A stretch of 64,000 nt of DNA from Nannobrachium achirus. Its lineage: Eukaryota > Chordata > Actinopteri > Myctophiformes > Myctophidae. Under the pieces are notes generated by a model, which did no database searches, had not been told where the DNA came from, and worked only from the letters and a program-made list of their open reading frames with translations. Position 1 is the stretch's first letter. Each line of letters opens with the position of its first letter. The DNA lies in assembly GCA_963921795.1 (NCBI GenBank), contig OY997652.1, forward strand, positions 14,687,393 through 14,751,392, read 5' to 3'. Positions 35,486 through 51,591 of this stretch are shown here, piece after piece. Both the position numbers and the translations under genes were made by a program.

Positions 35486-35829
35486 CAGTGGTTCCCATCG
35501 TGTGGGTCTGGACCCCCAGGGGGGTCCCCAAATTATGTTGGGGGGTCCCCATAAACAAACCAAAAAGGTTTAAGTGTACAGAGGGTTTATGCACATTTCT
35601 AAAGTGACAATTTAAGGACTTAATAATATCTCTAATGACAAATTAAACATTGGCCAAATTGTCAAATAATTATACAGAAATTGTGAAAATAGCTACACAC
35701 TCATAACGCATCGCAACACAATAGAACAGTGTTATAGCTACAAAATGTAATTTCTCAACTCTTAGTGCTTGTCAGGGTGGGTGGTCAGTTAAATGATTAT
35801 TTGGGGGGCCACAGCCTGAAAAGTGATAC
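35486..35829 (+). mobile_element. degraded hAT element of the 39032-39426 family
   Basis: It starts CAGTGGTTCCCATCGTG, with GGGGGTCCCC subterminal repeats and the internal block TTTCTAAAGTGACAATTTAA shared with 39032-39426. The right end has decayed (GCCTGAAAAGTGATACGTG). Confidence 0.7.
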
Positions 35830-36559
35830 GTGATAAAATAACTTGAGTAACACTCCTACCACAGGAAGCAATAACTTATCTTATATCCTATGTTTTTGTT
35901 GTTGTTGTATGTATGTTGTTGTTTTTCTCCACCATACATTTTGGATGCAATTCTATTTTTGTATCTTTTTAACTGCCTGGCAAAGGCTTCAAGCCAAAGT
36001 TATTGTATTTGTGAACATGTCAAGAAAATGTCAAAGATCAGTTTACTTTGTTGCATTCCCTGTGCCATAAGGATGCCCCTGTATGGTAAAAGGTCAGGGG
36101 CTTCTGGGCACTACTGTATAACAGGCTTAAATTCAAAGGTCATAATCAAGTATTAAATCATGACAAGGCCAAATCAATAGACCTTACAATATACTGTTTA
36201 TAAGAAACAGGACTGCAACTAGATTATTTTCTGAGCAATTATTGAATTAATTAAGCTACCTTTTCAATCAATTGAATTATATTAAAAAAATGTATATAGC
36301 AACGTAAACGTATCGATTGACCACTTAAGTGTTATTTTTTACTTAACCACACAGTGTGTACATAACAACATTGGGGAAGGTTGCTATGATGAAATATGTC
36401 ATCTCCAAAGGGTGTTGTAAATCTGGAGTCTGCAATGTGATCCTATTACTTGTTTGCTATACAGTAAATAATAGCATTATTATAATTAATGTATGTCGTT
36501 AATGCATGTCATTTCACATACACAGGGAAATAGTTGATTTGTAGCCATACATATGAGTA

Positions 36560-36950
36560 GTTTACAGTTTGTTGAGTTTAGGCATTTAGCAGACTCTTTT
36601 AATCCAAAGCGATTTACAATAAGCAGGTAATACACATCACTATAAGCAAGATAATATGTCAGTACATTAACAACAATATAACAAATGCATAGGAATATCA
36701 ATCTAGAAAAACAATAACATATGTAGACCACGCACCTAATCAGTAAAAAACGTCTAAAACCTAAAAATGCTATCTAGCTTCATGTATGGTCATTGAGGGA
36801 TAGGGAGTGTTACAGTAGTGCTATGGGTTTAGGTGGAGTCTGAAGAGGTGAGTCTTCAGTCCACGGCGGAAGCTAGGGAGTGAGTCTGTAGTTCTAAGTG
36901 TGACAGCGAGTTTATTCCACAGTTTTGGGGGCCATGCAGGAGTTAAATGA
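36560..36950 (+). repeat. fish dispersed repeat (SINE-like)
   Basis: It contains TTAGCAGACTCTTTTAATCC-AAAGCGATTTACAAT and GGTGAGTCTTCAGTCCACGG...GTTTATTCCACAGTTTTGGGG. I recognise these as blocks of a very common teleost interspersed repeat. The stretch 35830-36559 before it has no recognised feature. Confidence 0.6.
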
Positions 36951-37044
36951 TAGGTGGTATACCGCCTAATACCGGTCATACTCATGTCATTTCATATCAT
37001 ATATCATTGATATTGTCATCGGGTTACTTTTCTGTTCAACAGAC

Positions 37045-40000
37045 ATGGAATTCCTCCCAGTACTTGACCCTGAGGTCAAACCGAAAGAAGGAATATGGTA
37101 ATTAAGTCACACTCTTGAGTCTTGATATTAGCTTGTATGCATCTTTCTTGTTTGTTGAACTCTCAGTGATGTCTGCAGGTATGCTATAATACCCAGGGGA
37201 AGTGGCCCAGGTGTTAGTGTCGGCCACACCTGCACATACATTCCCGCTGACGATGAAGGCAAAGGGAAGATCCTTATTGTGGGAGGAGCCAACCCCAATG
37301 GCAGCTTTTCTGAATCCCATGTCATAAATCTAGGTACGGGATGTTTACTGACTTTGGTAATAGTTCTCTGAAATGGATGAGTTGTAGTGTTAACAGAATA
37401 TCAATGTCTTATTGCGATCCCAGGTCGCTATGAAAACCTCCACCTGCTGTCTGTCAGTCAGTCCGTCTGTCCGTCACGTCACGTCACACTTTTGGCCCTA
37501 CTCTTATCTCCGGCACCGTTGCCCCTATCCATGGCTGGCAAACCACAACCTTCGCCCCTGATTTCTCACATACCCCTTTTCTAGCGCCACCATGAGGTTG
37601 CTTAGGCCAATGTGTGTATACAATGCGACCTGACAGTTGCTTATCTCCCGATTAGGGAGTCTTACTGGTTACTATATGCACTTTTTTGGCCTAGGTGTCC
37701 TCTTATTATGTGCGCAGCAGTTAAGACATACTATTCCAACCACTCTGAATAATCTATCTCTTCTATACTGTATTATTTTTTTGTATCCTTTTGGACCTAC
37801 CAGATTGTCATGAGTGGGACATTCCAGAGTGGGAAGGTTTGGAGTCCAGGTATGAACACTGCAGTTTTGTGCCTGAGAGCGGCCCACGCAGTCTGTGGGT
37901 GTTTGCCGGAGCACAACCAAGTGGAAATCGCAACTGCATCCAGAACTTACAACTAACTGGTACATACAAAGCCTAATTGAAGTTATTATTTTTGTTAGAT
38001 AATAATTGTATGCAGGGACGTGCTGGGCCCCTGATTCAGCCCGGGAAAAAGAGTTGGAGAGGCCCTCATTGCGTGCTATGGAGAGAGATCTCTCTCCATA
38101 GCACTGCTGCTATTCAAAGATTTGCCATTTCAGATCATGACAAGTGACAAGCCAGTGGGCCAATTACTGTACATGCGTTCTATTTCGTTGTTGTCGGGTG
38201 GAAACCTTGTATGTCCAAAACCGTTTGTTTTGTATTCATCATTTAAAAAAATGATTTAAACTAGTGAAAACAGCCGATCTACAAGCACACAACTCCTCGC
38301 ACCGCGAGGCGTTGTGTGCTTGTAGATCAGCTGTTTTCACTACTTTTGTGAGACGGCCTTGTACTTGTATGATGAAGCAGGGCTTTGCTTTGAGAAAAAA
38401 TGTATACATTTGAAACGTGGAGATACAAGGTTTCTGCCTGACAGTGACGATTTACTTTGTTGGCCGCCCAGCCCCCAAAGTGGAACAAAGGCAGACATTT
38501 TATTTTTATTTTTTTCATAATGGCCGGCCTGGACCGGCCGGGAATGAACCGGCCGTTCGGGAGTTGTCTCGCGTTTCCCAATGGCCAGCATGTCCCTGAT
38601 TGTATGTCATGTGAAAATATGCTAAACATTTGATCAAATGTTGTATGCAGTGTTATAATGTTCTTTCATTTGGAAACTGTCTGTATTTTTGATGCACTAT
38701 TTTAGCTGCCTGCAATATCATTGTTTTGCACAATCAAAAGAACAAAACATTCGATGAGCAGTCTTGTTTGTGCTAATCCAGACAGTGGGTCACGGTGGAA
38801 GACAGTGGAGGTGAAAGAGAAAGCCCCATGTCCCAGGACCTATCACACCAACTCAGCCTGCATAGGGAACAGACTATATGTGTTTTCTGGTGGTGAAGCA
38901 AGTGCTACTCCCATCTCTGATCCAAAACTCCATGTCTTTGATACAGGTTAGTGTTGGCCCTACAAAAGCACTAATGGTAGAAAAAGTCCTTTTGCACACC
39001 TACTGAAAAGGACAGGTGTGTCTACCTAAGCCAGTGGTTCTCAACCTGTGGGTAATCATCGGGGGGTCCCACGATGATTAACTTAATGTGCAACATTGTT
39101 TTCTCACTCAACAGTAAACAAACCAACATACAGTAAGTGTATAGGGGGTATCTGCACATTTCTAAAGTGACAATGTATGGACTTTTTAATACTACCTCTA
39201 AAATGTTAAATTAAACATTGGCCAAATTGTCAAATATTAGAGTCAGAAATTGTGAAAATAGCCGATCTTGCGAGGCGTTGTGAGCATGTAGATCTGCTAT
39301 TTTCACAATAGAACCGTGTTATACAAATATAATGCCTCAACTCTTAGTGCTCGTCAGGGTGGGGGGGTCCCCAGTTCAAATATGATGATTTTGGGGGTTG
39401 CGGCCTGAAAAGGTTGAGAACCACTGACCTAAGCAATGTATTACATCAAGGTGAGAGTCCATTTATGCTCATATACTACAATGAGTAAAACGACTTTATG
39501 TGAATTGTTTTGTTTTTTGTTTTTGTCATCACTATTCAGTGACATCCTCCTGGTCTCAGCCAGAAACACAGGGGAAGCATCCATCTGCCAGGCATGGCCA
39601 CATCATAGTGGCAGTGGACTCAAGAATCTACATCCATGGAGGCATGGCAGGAGACAAATTCCATAGTGACATGTACTCACTTGACACAAGTAAGCTCTAG
39701 CTATTGTCTGTTTAAATTCCAGCCCTAGTTTCCATTGTTTCTACTAAAGTGCCCTAACTGTAGGTCTATTTAAAGGTAACATGAAGTGGGAGAAGGTGCA
39801 GACCAAAGGAGACGTCCCTCAAGGAGTTGCAGCTCACTCTGCAGTGGCACTGGGAAAGAACATTTATGTCTTTGGGGGGATGACTTCAGATGGAGCCAGC
39901 AACTCTATGTACAGATTTCACACTGGTATGACATGTTTTGTGTAGCCCTTGTTATTCATCATTTTATGTTGATTTGATAGGATTGACTGTATTCAAAATG

Positions 40001-40345
40001 TTTAATTAGTTAATCTAACTAAAAATGCTTAATCTTGTTAAATTCCAGTCATAAAATCTTTTACCTTGCACAGAGCATTCACATTTGAATTTTTCTTAAA
40101 AAATCCATTCTCTACTTGCAGACAAAAAGCAATGGGTACTGATGAATTTCAAAGGGGATATTCCACCCAACCGCCTTGATCATTCCATGTGTTTATTACC
40201 TTGGACGGTGAGGGCTGATGGAAATGGTGATCTGGCCCAAGGCTCAACAGCCCCAATGGAGACATCACAGCTGGCCTTTGTATTTGGAGGGATGGACACA
40301 CAGGGAGTCATTCATAGTGACTGTGTTGCAACCGTGTTAACATGA
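37045..40345 (+). CDS. rabepk: Rab9 effector protein with kelch motifs
   Basis: RABEPK (p40) binds Rab9-GTP and supports endosome-to-trans-Golgi recycling of mannose 6-phosphate receptors. Coding exons: 37045-37097, 37179-37333, 37804-37959, 38782-38946, 39540-39689, 39776-39925 and 40122-40345 after an untranslated acceptor at 37042; seven exons are listed because all junctions are GT-AG and phases agree. They total 1053 nt, 350 codons plus stop. The start MEFLPVLDPEVKPKEGIW parallels human MKQLPVLEPGDKPRKATW. Kelch blades show IVGGANPNGSFSE, YEHCSF, VFAGAQPSGNRNC, CPRTYHTNSACIGN, YVFSGGE, RHGHIIV, IHGGMAGDKF, AHSAVALGK, VFGGM (twice) and NRLDHSMC. ATTAAA at 40392-40397 is the likely poly(A) signal. 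The gene converges on hspa5, as in human. Introns hold transposons at 38013-38598 and 39032-39426. Confidence 0.95.
38013..38598. mobile_element. composite hAT element with perfect 8-bp target duplication
   Basis: ATTGTATG flanks both ends (38005-38012 and 38599-38606). The ends are CAGGGACGTGCTGG and CCAGCATGTCCCTG. It carries the palindromic MITE inside (about 38187-38450, hairpin 38273-38337). It lies in the rabepk intron between the exons at 37804-37959 and 38782-38946. It is a younger copy of 8485-9027. Confidence 0.95.
39032..39426. mobile_element. hAT element with perfect 8-bp target duplication
   Basis: ACCTAAGC flanks both ends (39024-39031 and 39427-39434). The ends are CAGTGGTTCTCAACC and its exact complement, a Charlie-like terminus. 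The inner stem at 39254-39305 is the recurrent hairpin. It is in the rabepk intron before the exon at 39540-39689. Confidence 0.95.
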
Positions 40346-40956
40346 TGTATGCTTAATTGCCTGAATCATTTACATACAATTTCTACTTGTTATTAAAGTA
40401 TTTTACTTTTACTACTTGTGCCTGGTGTGATTATTGTAATAGTCAAAATCTACCAGTATTCTGATTGTAATCATTGCTATAGACTCTTTTCCTGTTAACA
40501 GGGCTCCCTGTCTGCTCCTTATAGTAAACCATACATACTCCGACCCATGTATCAACTGCAATGTTATTAAAATGTTCGTTCATTTAATCTCTTCCAATTT
40601 CACTTGTTTATCCTGTACGAGATCTCTTGGATTAACTTTGTATCCCAATGTGAATTGTTTAAAGATCACGATACCCCCATTATGGAGGAACTACAGTAAT
40701 GATTACAATAGGAACAAGAGATTAATTTAACTTTAATTCTATAATTAAAAGTAAGTGACATCTATTTTAAAAGCGCTCTTATTCTGATAGTAAATAGTGT
40801 GTTGTTCAGTAACCGGTCTCCGTGTCTATCCAGCTCTTTTTGGTTAACAGAACATGCATGTTCATGTTTGATAACTCATACAGGATGAATGTTTACCCTC
40901 TTCTGATTATTCTCTTCTATACTAAAATTGGCAACCCACCTGAAAATGTATGTTTG
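40346..40956. other. rabepk 3' end and intergenic DNA
   Basis: The rabepk poly(A) signal is at 40392-40397. The remainder up to the TTAA at 40957 shows no gene. Confidence 0.5.
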
Positions 40957-40960
40957 TTAA

Positions 40961-41375
40961 AGGAGTAGTTCACCCCCAAAATAACTTTTTCTACCGATTA
41001 CTCACCCCGTGGAGACTTGAGTTCAAGAATATTTTTTAGTTTGTCGCATTCCTAAGACAATAATTTGAGGCGATTTTCTAGGCCCATTGATTCCGGATGG
41101 AGACCCGAATGCTTTTGCGTCTCCGTCCGGAATCAATGGGGGTACATTTATTATAATCAAATTGTTGGCTTAGGAATGCGACAAACAAAAAAAATATTAT
41201 TGAACTTGAGTAGTTCACCCCCAAAATGACTTTTTCGCTATTGATTAGTCACGCCATGGAGAGTAGAGTTCAATAATATTTTTAGTTTTTTGTCATATTC
41301 CTAAGACAAAAATGTGATAACAATAAATTTACCCCCATTCGTTCCGGATGGGGACCCGTTTCAAAACGGGTCCTT
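40961..41375. mobile_element. TTAA-type MITE plus a partial second copy
   Basis: TTAA at 40957-40960, then AGGAGTAGTTCACCCCCAAA. The inverted partner ends near 41205, where a second copy (TAGTTCACCCCCAAAATGAC from 41210) runs in direct orientation and is cut off by 41375. Same family as 57129-57422. Confidence 0.7.
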
Positions 41376-41769
41376 TACCAAAACAATAGCAATGATTCCT
41401 ATCATAATATAGAGTTTTAACCTGTTAACAAAACATTTTAACCAATTCTTCTCAACGAGAAACACATTTTAAAATGTACCAGTAGTTCACTACCCTACAG
41501 GGAGGAGGTCTTTCCCATTTGTTTCGCCCAGGCGGACTGGATTTTGACGTATCATTTCTGTGAGCTTAGGCATAGTTTTAGTGAAGTTAAATGTTTGGGT
41601 TTAACCGCAATCAAGGCAAAACACCAAGGAAAGATCGAGTCCCCTACACCATAAACTCTACCAATTTAAATTATCGTAGCACATTTTGCAGTTTACAGAG
41701 GTCAAATGGTCAACAACCCAAGATATGAATGAACTGATGGGAAACAAAGACAAACATTTATATCAAACA

Positions 41770-41775
41770 TTTATT
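41770..41775 (-). other. hspa5 poly(A) signal
   Basis: AATAAA on the minus strand, 414 bp after the hspa5 stop codon. It ends a 3' untranslated region of plausible length. Confidence 0.7.
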
Positions 41776-42188
41776 TCAACATCTTCATTGTAGAAAGGCT
41801 TCTCTACAACGACCAGAGTCAATAAATAACTTCTTAACAGTGAACATGTCAAGCCCATGAACCCACGAACCCCCCCTGCCCCCCCTTACTAATCCCCTCC
41901 CCCCTACAGAACCCCTTTCGGGACTGCCTGAGAACAGCAGTAGCGAGCCACAAATCTGGGCCGACAATAATCTCCACCCTAGAGCGAAGAGCACCTCCCT
42001 CACACATTGAAAGTGATTTCAAAGATCTTTACGGAAGTTTTCAGCATGGTTGCTTTTTTTTTTTGCCACTCCTTCCCAACCTTTCTTCTCACCATTTGAG
42101 TCCAATGAGTCCATTATGTACATCTAGGTGCCACTACCAGAGAGGCGAGAGGTGACAGAATAAAGTACTTTTGTTACGTTACATCTGC

Positions 42189-45633
<3,445 letters not shown>

Positions 45634-45673
45634 CTTCACTTGTCTGTTGTTCTTCACCTCACTTAAGAAATCT

Positions 45674-46596
45674 GTGAAAAAATGGCAATTCAATTAACTA
45701 CTGAAATATTGAATTGTTAAGCTGGTGACATTGTGCAATTAAGACGTCCATGTCCTGGAAGTTTTAGCCACTGTATTACAGAGGCTAAAAAAGCAATTTG
45801 ACCATAGTCTACCGGCTCCTCATAGTTGCTTTAAGTCTTAAATTAATACACAGGAACACAATGGAAACAAGCCCTTACTGCTTTTTGTGTTATCCTTTTA
45901 GCGTTATTGTAAAATCGTACCACAAACTGTCAATAAAGAATTCAATCAAAAAAAAAATCAAGCTACTATGAGGTAGACTGGGATCAAATCGCCTTGCAGT
46001 TTTCACATCCGGTCTACAGCGGTTACGGAAACGGCCTGCGTGCGTTCAAGAAGGTGGGCGGAAATGCCCGGATACAGTATTGGAGTAGGCGGGCTCTAGA
46101 CCGGATAGGAGGATTGCTTAGTAAATGAAGTGAAAACCAGGCTTTTTAGAGTCTGACAGGCTGGTACAGCGCAAAGCCTGGCGATGACGCGAGGTTAACT
46201 TTGAGGAGGAGAGGCACTGTCTGCGATGCTCATGCTCTAGTCTAGTCTTTAGTACTAGTCAGATAAACGTTTTACAGATCGGGATCCCACAGTTATCCTA
46301 GATCAAAAATAATAAATACCAAACATAATACTCAAAATGGACGCCTTAAAAACATAGTCAATATTGGGCAGATTTTGAATAATCGGTCTTAGTAAATCGG
46401 GTGGTGCCCCCAACGTTTTCTTCAAACACCCGGCATTTTAGCTTCAGCAGCGTGCAACTGCACAGCAAGCTCGCTTGAATGTAGGCCAACACTGTTCTAC
46501 TGACAGTGACAGGACGTAAAATACAAAGACGTATTGACAAAAAGTGTTCGATAGCATTTCGTCCATGCCTTTCAGAAATTAATAAGCATTTTTAAT
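45674..46596. other. hspa5 intron 1, unique part
   Basis: Between the intron acceptor and the foldback. No recognised element or exon. Confidence 0.5.
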
Positions 46597-49500
46597 ACCG
46601 CGGTGGAGTTGGATTCAGGTTGGATATTCACCCAGATGGATATTCAACATTTTTAGGGACCGTCCACAAATTACAGATTGCATTTTAAAAAAAATGCAAT
46701 ATCTCCTAGAAAAAGATACCTGGACACACCAAAATACATCACAAGGTCCATTGGACATTCCTACACGATGCACAAATTTTATTTTGAAATTTTCCCTCAA
46801 AGTGTATTTTTGAAGATTTTTTGAAATCTAAGAAATTGAATAACCTTTTGGTCACATGACTTTTTCAACAAAATCATGGTTCAGATAATTTGTTAGGAAG
46901 TCCTACATGATGCACACCTTTTACTTTGAACAAATATGTCAAAACCTATTTTTAATGAATTTCTGAAATCTTAGAATTGTAATAACATTGGGGTTAAGTG
47001 ACTTTGACACCCAAATCTTTGTTCACATTGTCTGGCAGGCATTTCTACATGATGCACACCTTTTACTTTGAACAAATATGTCAAAACCTATTTTTAATGA
47101 ATTTCTTAAATCTTAGAATTGTAATAACATTGGGGTTAAGTGACTTTGACACCCAAATCTTTGTTCACATTGTCTGGCAGGCATTTCTACATGATGCACA
47201 CCTTTTACTTTGAACAAATATGTCAAAACCTATTTTTAATGAATTTTAGAAATCTTAGAATTGTAATAACATTGGGGTCACATGACTTTGATAGCCAAAT
47301 CTTTGTTCACATTGTCTGGCAGGCATTTCTACATGATGCACACCTTTTACTTTGAAAAGATATGTCAAAACTTATTTTTAATGAATTTTAGAAATCTTAG
47401 AATTGTAATAACATTGGGGTTACATGACTTTGATAGCCAAATCTTTGTTCAGATTGTCTGGCAGGCATTTCTACATGATGCACACCTTTTACTTTGAACA
47501 AATATGTCAAAACCTATTTTTAATGAATTTCTGAAATCTTAGAATTGTAATAACATTGGGGTTAAGTGACTTTGACACCCAAATCTTTGTTCACATTGTC
47601 TGGCAGGCATTTCTACATGATGCACACCTTTTACTTTGAACAAATATGTCAAAACCTATTTTTAATGAATTTCTGAAATCTTAGAATTGTAATAACATTG
47701 GGGTTAAGTGACTTTGACACCCAAATCTTTGTTCACATTGTCTGGCAGGCATTTCTACATGATGCACACCTTTTACTTTGAACAAATATGTCAAAACCTA
47801 TTTTTAATGAATTTTAGAATTCTTAAAATTGTAATAACATTGGGGTCACATGACTTTGATAGCCAAATCTTTGTTCAGATTGTCTGGCAGGCATTTCTAC
47901 ATGATGCACACCTTTTACTTTGAAAAGATATGTCAAAACTTATTTTTAATGAATTTTAGAAATCTTAGAATTGTAATAACATTGGGGTTACATGACTTTG
48001 ATAGCCAAATCTTTGTTCAGATTGTCTGGCAGGCATGTCTACATGATGCACACCTTTTACTTTGAACAAATATGTCAAAACCTATTTTTAATGAATTTCT
48101 GAAATCTTAGAATTGTAATAACATTGGGGTCACATGACTTTGATAGCCAAATCTTTGTTCAGATTGTCTGGCAGGCATTTCTACATGATGCACACCTTTT
48201 ACTTTGAACAAATATGTCAAAACCTATTTTTAATGAATTTCTGAAATCTTAGAATTGTAATAACATTAAGGTTAAGTGACTTTGACACCCAAATCTTTGT
48301 TCACATTGTCTAGCAGGCATTTCTACATGATGCACACCTTTTACTTTGAAAAGATATGTCAAAACTTATTTTTAATGAATTTTAGAAATCTTAGAATTGT
48401 AATAACATTGGGGTTAAGTGACTTTGACACCCAAATCTTTGTTCACATTGTCTGGCAGGCATTTCTACATGATGCACACCTTTTACTTTGAACAAATATG
48501 TCAAAACCTATTTTTAATGAATTTTAGAAATCTTAGAATTGTAATAACATTAAGGTTAAGTGACTTTGACACCCAAATCTTTGTTCACATTGTCTGGCAG
48601 GCATTTCTACATGATGCACACCTTTTACTTTGAAAAGATATGTCAAAACTTATTTAGGTTAGGTTTTGACATATTTGTTCAAAGTAAAAGGTGTGCATCA
48701 TGTAGAAATGCCTGCCAGACAATGTGAACAAAGATTTGGGTGTCAAAGTCACTTAACCCCAATGTTATTACAATTCTAAGATTTCAGAAATTCATTAAAA
48801 ATAGGTTTTGACATATTTGTTCAAAGTAAAAGGTGTGCATCATGTAGAAATGCCTGCCAGACAATCTGAACAAAGATTTGGCTATCAAAGTCATGTGACC
48901 CCAATGTTATTACAATTCTAAGATTTCAGAAATTCATTAAAAATAGGTTTTGACATATTTGTTCAAAGTAAAAGGTGTGCATCATGTAGAAATGCCTGCC
49001 AGACAATGTGAACAAAGATTTGGGTGTCAAAGTCACTTAACCCCAATGTTATTACAATTCTAAGATTTCAGAAATTCATTAAAAATAGGTTTTGACATAT
49101 TTGTTCAAAGTAAAAGGTGTGCATCATGTAGAAATGCCTGCCAGACAATGTGAACAAAGATTTGGGTGTCAAAGTCACTTAACCCCAATGTTATTACAAT
49201 TCTAAGATTTCAGAAATTCATTAAAAATAGGTTTTGACATATTTGTTCAAAGTAAAAGGTGTGCATCATGTAGAAATGCCTGCCAGACAATCTGAACAAA
49301 GATTTGGCTATCAAAGTCATGTGACCCCAATGTTATTACAATTCTAAGATTTCAGAAATTCATTAAAAATAGGTTTTGACATATTTGTTCAAAGTAAAAG
49401 GTGTGCATCATGTAGAAATGCCTGCCAGACAATCTGAACAAAGATTTGGCTATCAAAGTCATGTAACCCCAATGTTATTACAATTCTAAGATTTCAGAAA

Positions 49501-51141
49501 TTCATTAAAAATAGGTTTTGACATATTTGTTCAAAGTAAAAGGTGTGCATCATGTAGAAATGCCTGCCAGACAATGTGAACAAAGATTTGGGTGTCAAAG
49601 TCACTTAACCCCAATGTTATTACAATTCTAAGATTTCAGAAATTCATTAAAAATAGGTTTTGACATATTTGTTCAAAGTAAAAGGTGTGCATCATGTAGA
49701 AATGCCTGCCAGACAATCTGAACAAAGATTTGGCTATCAAAGTCATGTGACCCCAATGTTATTACAATTCTAAGATTTCAGAAATTCATTAAAAATAGGT
49801 TTTGACATATTTGTTCAAAGTAAAAGGTGTGCATCATGTAGAAATGCCTGCCAGACAATCTGAACAAAGATTTGGCTATCAAAGTCATGTAACCCCAATG
49901 TTATTACAATTCTAAGATTTCTAAAATTCATTAAAAATAAGTTTTGACATATCTTTTCAAAGTAAAAGGTGTGCATCATGTAGAAATGCCTGCCAGACAA
50001 TGTGAACAAAGATTTGGGTGTCAAAGTCACTTAACCCCAATGTTATTACAATTCTAAGATTTCAGAAATTCATTAAAAATAGGTTTTGACATATTTGTTC
50101 AAAGTAAAAGGTGTGCATCATGTAGAAATGCCTGCCAGACAATCTGAACAAAGATTTGGCTATCAAAGTCATGTAACCCCAATGTTATTACAATTCTAAG
50201 ATTTCTAAAATTCATTAAAAATAAGTTTTGACATATCTTTTCAAAGTAAAAGGTGTGCATCATGTAGAAATGCCTGCCAGACAATGTGAACAAAGATTTG
50301 GGTGTCAAAGTCACTTAACCCCAATGTTATTACAATTCTAAGATTTCAGAAATTCATTAAAAATAGGTTTTGACATATTTGTTCAAAGTAAAAGGTGTGC
50401 ATCATGTAGAAATGCCTGCCAGACAATGTGAACAAAGATTTGGGTGTCAAAGTCACTTAACCCCAATGTTATTACAATTCTAAGATTTCAGAAATTCATT
50501 AAAAATAGGTTTTGACATATTTGTTCAAAGTAAAAGGTGTGCATCATGTAGAAATGCCTGCCAGACAATGTGAACAAAGATTTGGGTGTCAAAGTCACTT
50601 AACCCCAATGTTATTACAATTCTAAGATTTCAGAAATTCATTAAAAATAGGTTTTGACATATTTGTTCAAAGTAAAAGGTGTGCATCATGTAGAAATGCC
50701 TGCCAGACAATCTGAACAAAGATTTGGCTATCAAAGTCATGTGACCCCAATGTTATTACAATTCTAAGATTTCAGAAATTCATTAAAAATAGGTTTTGAC
50801 ATATTTGTTCAAAGTAAAAGGTGTGCATCATGTAGGACTTCCTAACAAATTTTCTGAACCATGATTTTGTTGAAAAAGTCATGTGACCAAAAGGTTATTC
50901 AATTTCTTAGATTTCAAAAAATCTTCAAAAATACACTTTGAGGGAAAATTTCAAAATAAAATTTGTGCATCGTGTAGGAATGTCCAATGGACCTTGTGAT
51001 GTATTTTGGTGTGTCCAGGTATCTTTTTCTAGGAGATATTGCATTTTTTTTTAAATGCAATCTGTAATTTGTGGACGGTCCCTAAAAATGTTGAATATCC
51101 ATCTGGGTGAATATCCAACCTGAATCCAACTCCACCGCGGT
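46597..51141. mobile_element. 4.5-kb foldback element built of 142-bp tandem units
   Basis: Both ends read ACCGCGGTGGAGTTGGATTC inward, and the 9-mer ATTTTTAAT flanks the element (46588-46596 and 51142-51150). About 300 bp of unique inverted end on each side leads into tandem 142-bp units. There are about 13 units in the left arm and about 16 in the right, and the arms meet almost without a spacer near 48655. The units come in two subtypes, with TTAAGTGACTTTGACACCC or CACATGACTTTGATAGCC. The repeated 71-codon frames (MTLTPKSLF...) are artefacts of the unit. A 9-bp duplication suggests a Mutator-like mobiliser. It fills most of hspa5 intron 1. Confidence 0.95.
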
Positions 51142-51305
51142 ATTTTTAATAGCTTTGGGCTGTTAGCGTAGCGTGCCGACAAGGGGAGAAGAGCTAAACG
51201 TCCTCCAAGCAGCTGCTGCTAGGCCAATTCATGCCATTATTTCATGTCAAAATGTGACCAGCTCTGCCCAATATGAATAATAATATCGTCACATTATTCA
51301 CATAC

Positions 51306-51445
51306 CTTTACACCAGATACTGAATGGGTTCTCTTCTCCCGGCCCGTCTGTCTCCTTGGCGTTATTCCAACCAAAGGTATGGTATAGCAGCAGCAGCAGA
51401 CCCTCTTGTCTTTGCTTGAATTCTTTCTCTGTACATGAAATGATG
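51306..51445 (-). other. hspa5: hspa5 untranslated exon 1 (inferred)
   Basis: A donor GTATGT follows AAAG at 51306 on the minus strand. The TATA-like element at 51478-51471 places transcription start near 51445. The far acceptor is at 45674-45673. The exon has no long frame in phase with the start codon. The start position is an estimate. Confidence 0.6.
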
Positions 51446-51470
51446 TGTTGAATAAATGGTTCGCTCTCCG

Positions 51471-51478
51471 TATATAAG
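51471..51478 (-). promoter_or_regulatory. hspa5 TATA box
   Basis: CTTATATA on the minus strand, about 20 bp downstream of the nearest ER stress element. Confidence 0.65.
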
Positions 51479-51496
51479 CATTCACTTCGTCCCCGT

Positions 51497-51515
51497 CGTG
51501 GAGCTACGCGATTGG
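51497..51515 (-). promoter_or_regulatory. ER stress response element (ERSE), exact match
   Basis: The minus strand reads CCAAT, nine bases, CCACG. This is the exact NF-Y/ATF6 consensus spacing known from GRP78 promoters. Confidence 0.85.
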
Positions 51516-51529
51516 TCCCACGGCCGCTC

Positions 51530-51580
51530 GTTGGAAGGCGCCCATTGGCTGCACAGGGTATGCTGGCCGCTGCTGATTTG
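51530..51580 (-). promoter_or_regulatory. two further ERSE-like boxes
   Basis: CCAAT-N9-CCAAC at 51548-51530 has one base off at each side of the CCACG half and a GGC centre. CAAAT-N9-CCAGC at 51580-51562 is weaker. The three boxes are spaced 32-33 bp apart, like the ERSE cluster of the mammalian gene. Confidence 0.6.
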
Positions 51581-51591
51581 CACACGTTTGG

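Noticed and set aside
46998..50314. Nine or more repeated 71-codon frames (MTLTPKSLFTLSGRHFYMM...) on both strands
   Set aside because: They follow the 142-bp repeat unit exactly and appear on opposite strands in the two arms. No splice, start or codon evidence supports a protein.
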